From positions 1 to 8,370 of the forward strand of contig JBFYSV010000338.1 of the NCBI GenBank assembly GCA_041301185.1: DNA of 8,370 nucleotides. Direction: 5' to 3'. Position 1 is the first letter of the stretch. Every line of letters starts with the position of its first letter. The position numbers and the translations under genes are program-made. Positions 6,695 to 8,370 of this stretch are shown here, piece by piece. The notes under the pieces were generated by a model, which was not told where the DNA came from, searched no databases, and saw only the letters and a program-made list of their open reading frames with translations. The DNA is from JAQBDA01 sp041301185 (GTDB lineage Bacteria; Chloroflexota; Anaerolineae; Anaerolineales; UBA4823).

Positions 6695-6758
6695 TGTCAC
6701 CTGTCGGAGGTGATATATGTCATCCCGCAGGGAGCAGGCGGCTCACAATCCTGGGTAA
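6695..6758 (+). promoter_or_regulatory. Hairpin covering a strong ribosome site before a 13-codon ORF
   Basis: TCACCT (6697-6702) pairs with AGGTGA (6708-6713) around a 5-nt loop. The right arm is part of GGAGGTGAT, a near-perfect Shine-Dalgarno sequence. An ATG at 6717 sits 6 nt after GGAGG and opens a 13-codon frame (MSSRREQAAHNPG, stop at 6756-6758). The frame ends 27 nt before the -35 box of the lacI-family promoter. It may be a leader peptide or coincidence. No convincing promoter lies upstream; TATAGT at 6656-6661 has no good -35 box. Confidence 0.22.
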
Positions 6759-6785
6759 TCACTCAAAAAAACCCGAAAAAAATAC

Positions 6786-6814
6786 TTGACAAACGCCAAT
6801 TATTTTTATACAAT
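6786..6814 (+). promoter_or_regulatory. Near-consensus sigma70 promoter of the LacI-family gene
   Basis: TTGACA (6786-6791, six of six consensus bases) and TACAAT (6809-6814, five of six) are separated by 17 bp of AT-rich sequence. The start site is expected at about 6820-6822, inside the palindrome at 6816-6843. This is the strongest promoter in the window. It drives the regulator gene and probably the sugar-binding protein gene downstream. Confidence 0.85.
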
Positions 6815-6815
6815 G

Positions 6816-6843
6816 ATGTTACCGGTCACGTGACCGGTAACAT
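6816..6843. promoter_or_regulatory. Perfect 28-bp palindromic operator over the transcription start
   Basis: ATGTTACCGGTCAC (6816-6829) is followed directly by its exact reverse complement (6830-6843), so the site is a 28-bp palindrome with a central CG. It also reads as two overlapping 16-bp LacI-type sites (6816-6831 and 6828-6843), each centred on CC|GG, with centres 12 bp apart. It starts one base after the -10 box and covers the expected +1. A protein bound here would block RNA polymerase. The best candidate is the LacI-family product encoded just downstream, which would make the gene autorepressed. Confidence 0.75.
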
Positions 6844-6869
6844 AGCAGCCTGTTGCCCGTTTTTCTCTT

Positions 6870-7889
6870 TTGATTGCCTTGCCGTCTCGATCTCGTGCCA
6901 CTATCCGTGATGTTGCTGCACGGGCGGGAGTTTCCCACCAGACGGTTTCGCGCGTGATTAACGGGCACGAGCGGGTTTCAGACGATACCCGCCTGCGTGT
7001 TGAAAATGCCATTGCAGAGCTGGGCTACCAGCCTAACGCCATCGCCCGCTCGATGGCCCAGGGACGGACCTTTACCCTGGCTTGCCTTTCCCCCAACCTG
7101 ACAGATTTCACTTTTGCCAGCATCATCGAAGGAGCAGAGTCAGAAGCTCGCCAAAAAGGTTATTTCCTGCTCACTGCTTCCGCTCCGGACGAGAAATCCT
7201 TTGCCAACCTGGTGAACCAGCTCCTCGCCAGTCAACGTACGGAGGGTCTGCTGGTAATTACTCCGAATGTTGAGCCACACCAGACCCTGCTACCCAAATA
7301 CGTCTCGACAGTCTTCGTCGGAGCAGATCCAAGATTGGACCGGTTTGCTTCCGTGACTCTGGATGATGAGAAGGCGGGTTACATCGCAACGGAACACTTG
7401 ATCCAGCTAAATCATTCGCAGATAGCCCATATTACCGGGCCGATGATAGAAGACTCCAGCCAGAACCGTTTGAATGGTTACCAGGCTGCTTTACACAAGT
7501 TGGGTATTCCCTGTGACAGTTCATTGATCTTGGAAGGCGATTGGTCTGCCACTTCCGGTTACCAGGCGATCCAGCATTTCCTGAGCACGGGGGTTAAATT
7601 CAGTGCCGTCTTCGCGCAGAACGATCGCAGGGCGGTTGGGGCAATCCGTGCCTTGCGTGACGGTGGAAAACTTGTCCCACAGGATGTATCTGTGATCGGT
7701 GTTGACGATATGCCCCTGGCTACTTACTTCGATCCTCCCCTGACCACGATCTTGCAAGACACATATCGCATGGGGCGCGTGGCTGCATGCACCCTGATCG
7801 ATGCGATTGAGCAGCCTGAGGTAGCCTGTCAGCCCATGCATATCGAGCCCAGGCTGATCGTCCGGCAGTCGACAAGTAGATTAATTTAG
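6870..7889 (+). CDS. LacI-family transcriptional regulator, probable TTG start
   Basis: This 339-residue protein is a LacI/GalR-type repressor. The helix-turn-helix is at residues 11-30 (TIRDVAARAGVSHQTVSRVI), followed by NGHERVSDDTRLRV and the hinge region around PNAIARSMAQGRT (55-67). The periplasmic-binding-protein-like effector core then begins at TFTLACLSPNLTDF. Family marks in the core are FAQNDRRAVGAIRAL (248-262) and VSVIGVDDMPLATYFDPPLTTI (273-294). The base-step-inserting hinge position, usually Leu, is Met62. The start is uncertain: an in-frame stop at 6843-6845 limits it, no ATG or GTG lies before the HTH, and TTG at 6870 or 6879 are the only usual start codons. Neither has a clear ribosome site. 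It should bind DNA as a dimer and release it on binding a sugar or related ligand. Its place directly before a sugar-binding lipoprotein gene points to control of that uptake system. Confidence 0.93.
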   Translation: MIALPSRSRATIRDVAARAGVSHQTVSRVINGHERVSDDTRLRVENAIAELGYQPNAIARSMAQGRTFTLACLSPNLTDFTFASIIEGAESEARQKGYFLLTASAPDEKSFANLVNQLLASQRTEGLLVITPNVEPHQTLLPKYVSTVFVGADPRLDRFASVTLDDEKAGYIATEHLIQLNHSQIAHITGPMIEDSSQNRLNGYQAALHKLGIPCDSSLILEGDWSATSGYQAIQHFLSTGVKFSAVFAQNDRRAVGAIRALRDGGKLVPQDVSVIGVDDMPLATYFDPPLTTILQDTYRMGRVAACTLIDAIEQPEVACQPMHIEPRLIVRQSTSRLI

Positions 7890-7987
7890 ACTAAGGAGGC
7901 TTATAAGAATCAACTTCCCTTCGCTTTTCCCAATTACTGGCAAAGAATCAGAGATAAGACGATCATCTTTTTGAGGAGGAACCTCTC

Positions 7988-8370
7988 ATGATAAGAAAAA
8001 ATTTGCAAATCGTCCTTGGGTTATTGCTGATCATTGCGTTTCTTTTGAGCGCTTGCGGACAGCAAGCTACCCCAGCACCCGTGGAACCCGAAGCACCAGC
8101 AGCGACTGAAGCGCCCGCCATGACCGAAGCTCCAGCGCCCTCTGGAGAGGGTCTTACGTTACGTTGGCGGACGCGTCCGGATAACCAGGCAGAGATCGAA
8201 GTGTACCAGAAAGCGAGCGACACGATCGATGGGAAGCTGGAGGGGGTGGCGCTGGTGTACGAGCCGGGTGGGAGCGAGACATCGAGCTACCAGGATGTGC
8301 TGAAGACCGAGATAGCAGCGGGTACAGCGCCGGACGTATTCTGGATTCCTGGGACGGACGTAGCGGAGTT
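7988..8370 (+). CDS. ABC transporter sugar-binding lipoprotein (family 1 type), N-terminal part
   Basis: The frame opens at ATG 7988 with AGGAGG (7974-7979) 8 nt before it and stays open to the window edge, giving 127 codons. The N-terminus is a lipoprotein signal peptide: basic MIRKN, a hydrophobic core (LQIVLGLLLIIAFLL) and the lipobox LLSAC with Cys at residue 23. A Pro/Ala/Glu-rich linker follows (about 28-52), which would hold the domain away from the membrane. The mature start (TLRWRTRPDNQAEIEVYQ, then EYPGG-like VYEPGGSETSSYQDVLKTEIAAGTAPDVFWIPGTD) matches solute-binding proteins of CUT1 carbohydrate importers. It lies 98 nt after the LacI-type gene and is probably on its transcript. 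Permease genes would be expected beyond the window. Codons from about 8200 on use GGG and ACG more than the other genes here, but the stretch is too short to judge. The sugar is unknown. Confidence 0.88.
   Translation, partial: MIRKNLQIVLGLLLIIAFLLSACGQQATPAPVEPEAPAATEAPAMTEAPAPSGEGLTLRWRTRPDNQAEIEVYQKASDTIDGKLEGVALVYEPGGSETSSYQDVLKTEIAAGTAPDVFWIPGTDVAE

Noticed and set aside
7893..7899. AAGGAGG just after the LacI-type stop codon
   Set aside because: No ATG, GTG or TTG follows at a workable distance, so no gene start is supported.
7973..7985. GAGG/CCTC pairing around the ribosome site of the sugar-binding protein
   Set aside because: Only four base pairs with a short loop; too weak to claim control of translation.

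Overview
The window looks like a piece of chromosome from a moderately GC-rich Chloroflexota bacterium, most likely Anaerolineae or a relative. This is inferred from the gene families: a long-form glutamate-semialdehyde-type aldehyde dehydrogenase, a stand-alone XPB/Ssl2-N-like 'helicase-associated' protein, and a LacI regulator followed by a sugar-binding lipoprotein with a Pro/Ala/Glu-rich linker after the lipobox. No marker gene is present, so the taxonomy is a judgement and not a proof.

Left part, minus strand (1-2044): an aldehyde dehydrogenase of the delta-1-pyrroline-5-carboxylate (P5C) dehydrogenase type (355-1929) is read from a good sigma70-type promoter (2016-2044). Downstream of it, after a 103-nt gap with a perfect 14-bp hairpin, lies a small two-helix membrane protein (251 down to the window edge). 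Middle part, plus strand (2090-6511): a divergently transcribed block holds a radical SAM protein (2145-3044), a DUF429 protein whose start overlaps the radical SAM stop (ATGA), a YegS/BmrU-type lipid kinase (3868-4785) and a 555-aa helicase-associated-domain protein (4844-6511). The first two are probably translationally coupled. The others follow at short gaps and could be on the same transcript.

The 358-bp non-coding stretch at 6512-6869 is the most structured DNA here. It starts with a 119-bp element bounded by perfect 13-bp inverted repeats. Next comes a small hairpin that would hide a strong ribosome binding site in front of a 13-codon reading frame. Then there is a near-consensus promoter (TTGACA, 17 bp, TACAAT) whose start site falls inside a perfect 28-bp palindrome.

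Right part, plus strand (6870-8370): a LacI-family repressor with a probable TTG start, then the first 127 codons of an ABC transporter sugar-binding lipoprotein that runs off the window. The regulator most likely binds the palindrome, represses its own gene and controls the sugar-uptake genes that follow. The sugar cannot be told from the sequence.

I did not find a clear new multi-gene system. The best candidates for something undescribed are the coupled radical SAM-DUF429 pair, the composite operator at 6816-6843 and the inverted-repeat element at 6517-6635. No tRNA, rRNA, CRISPR array or transposase was seen.
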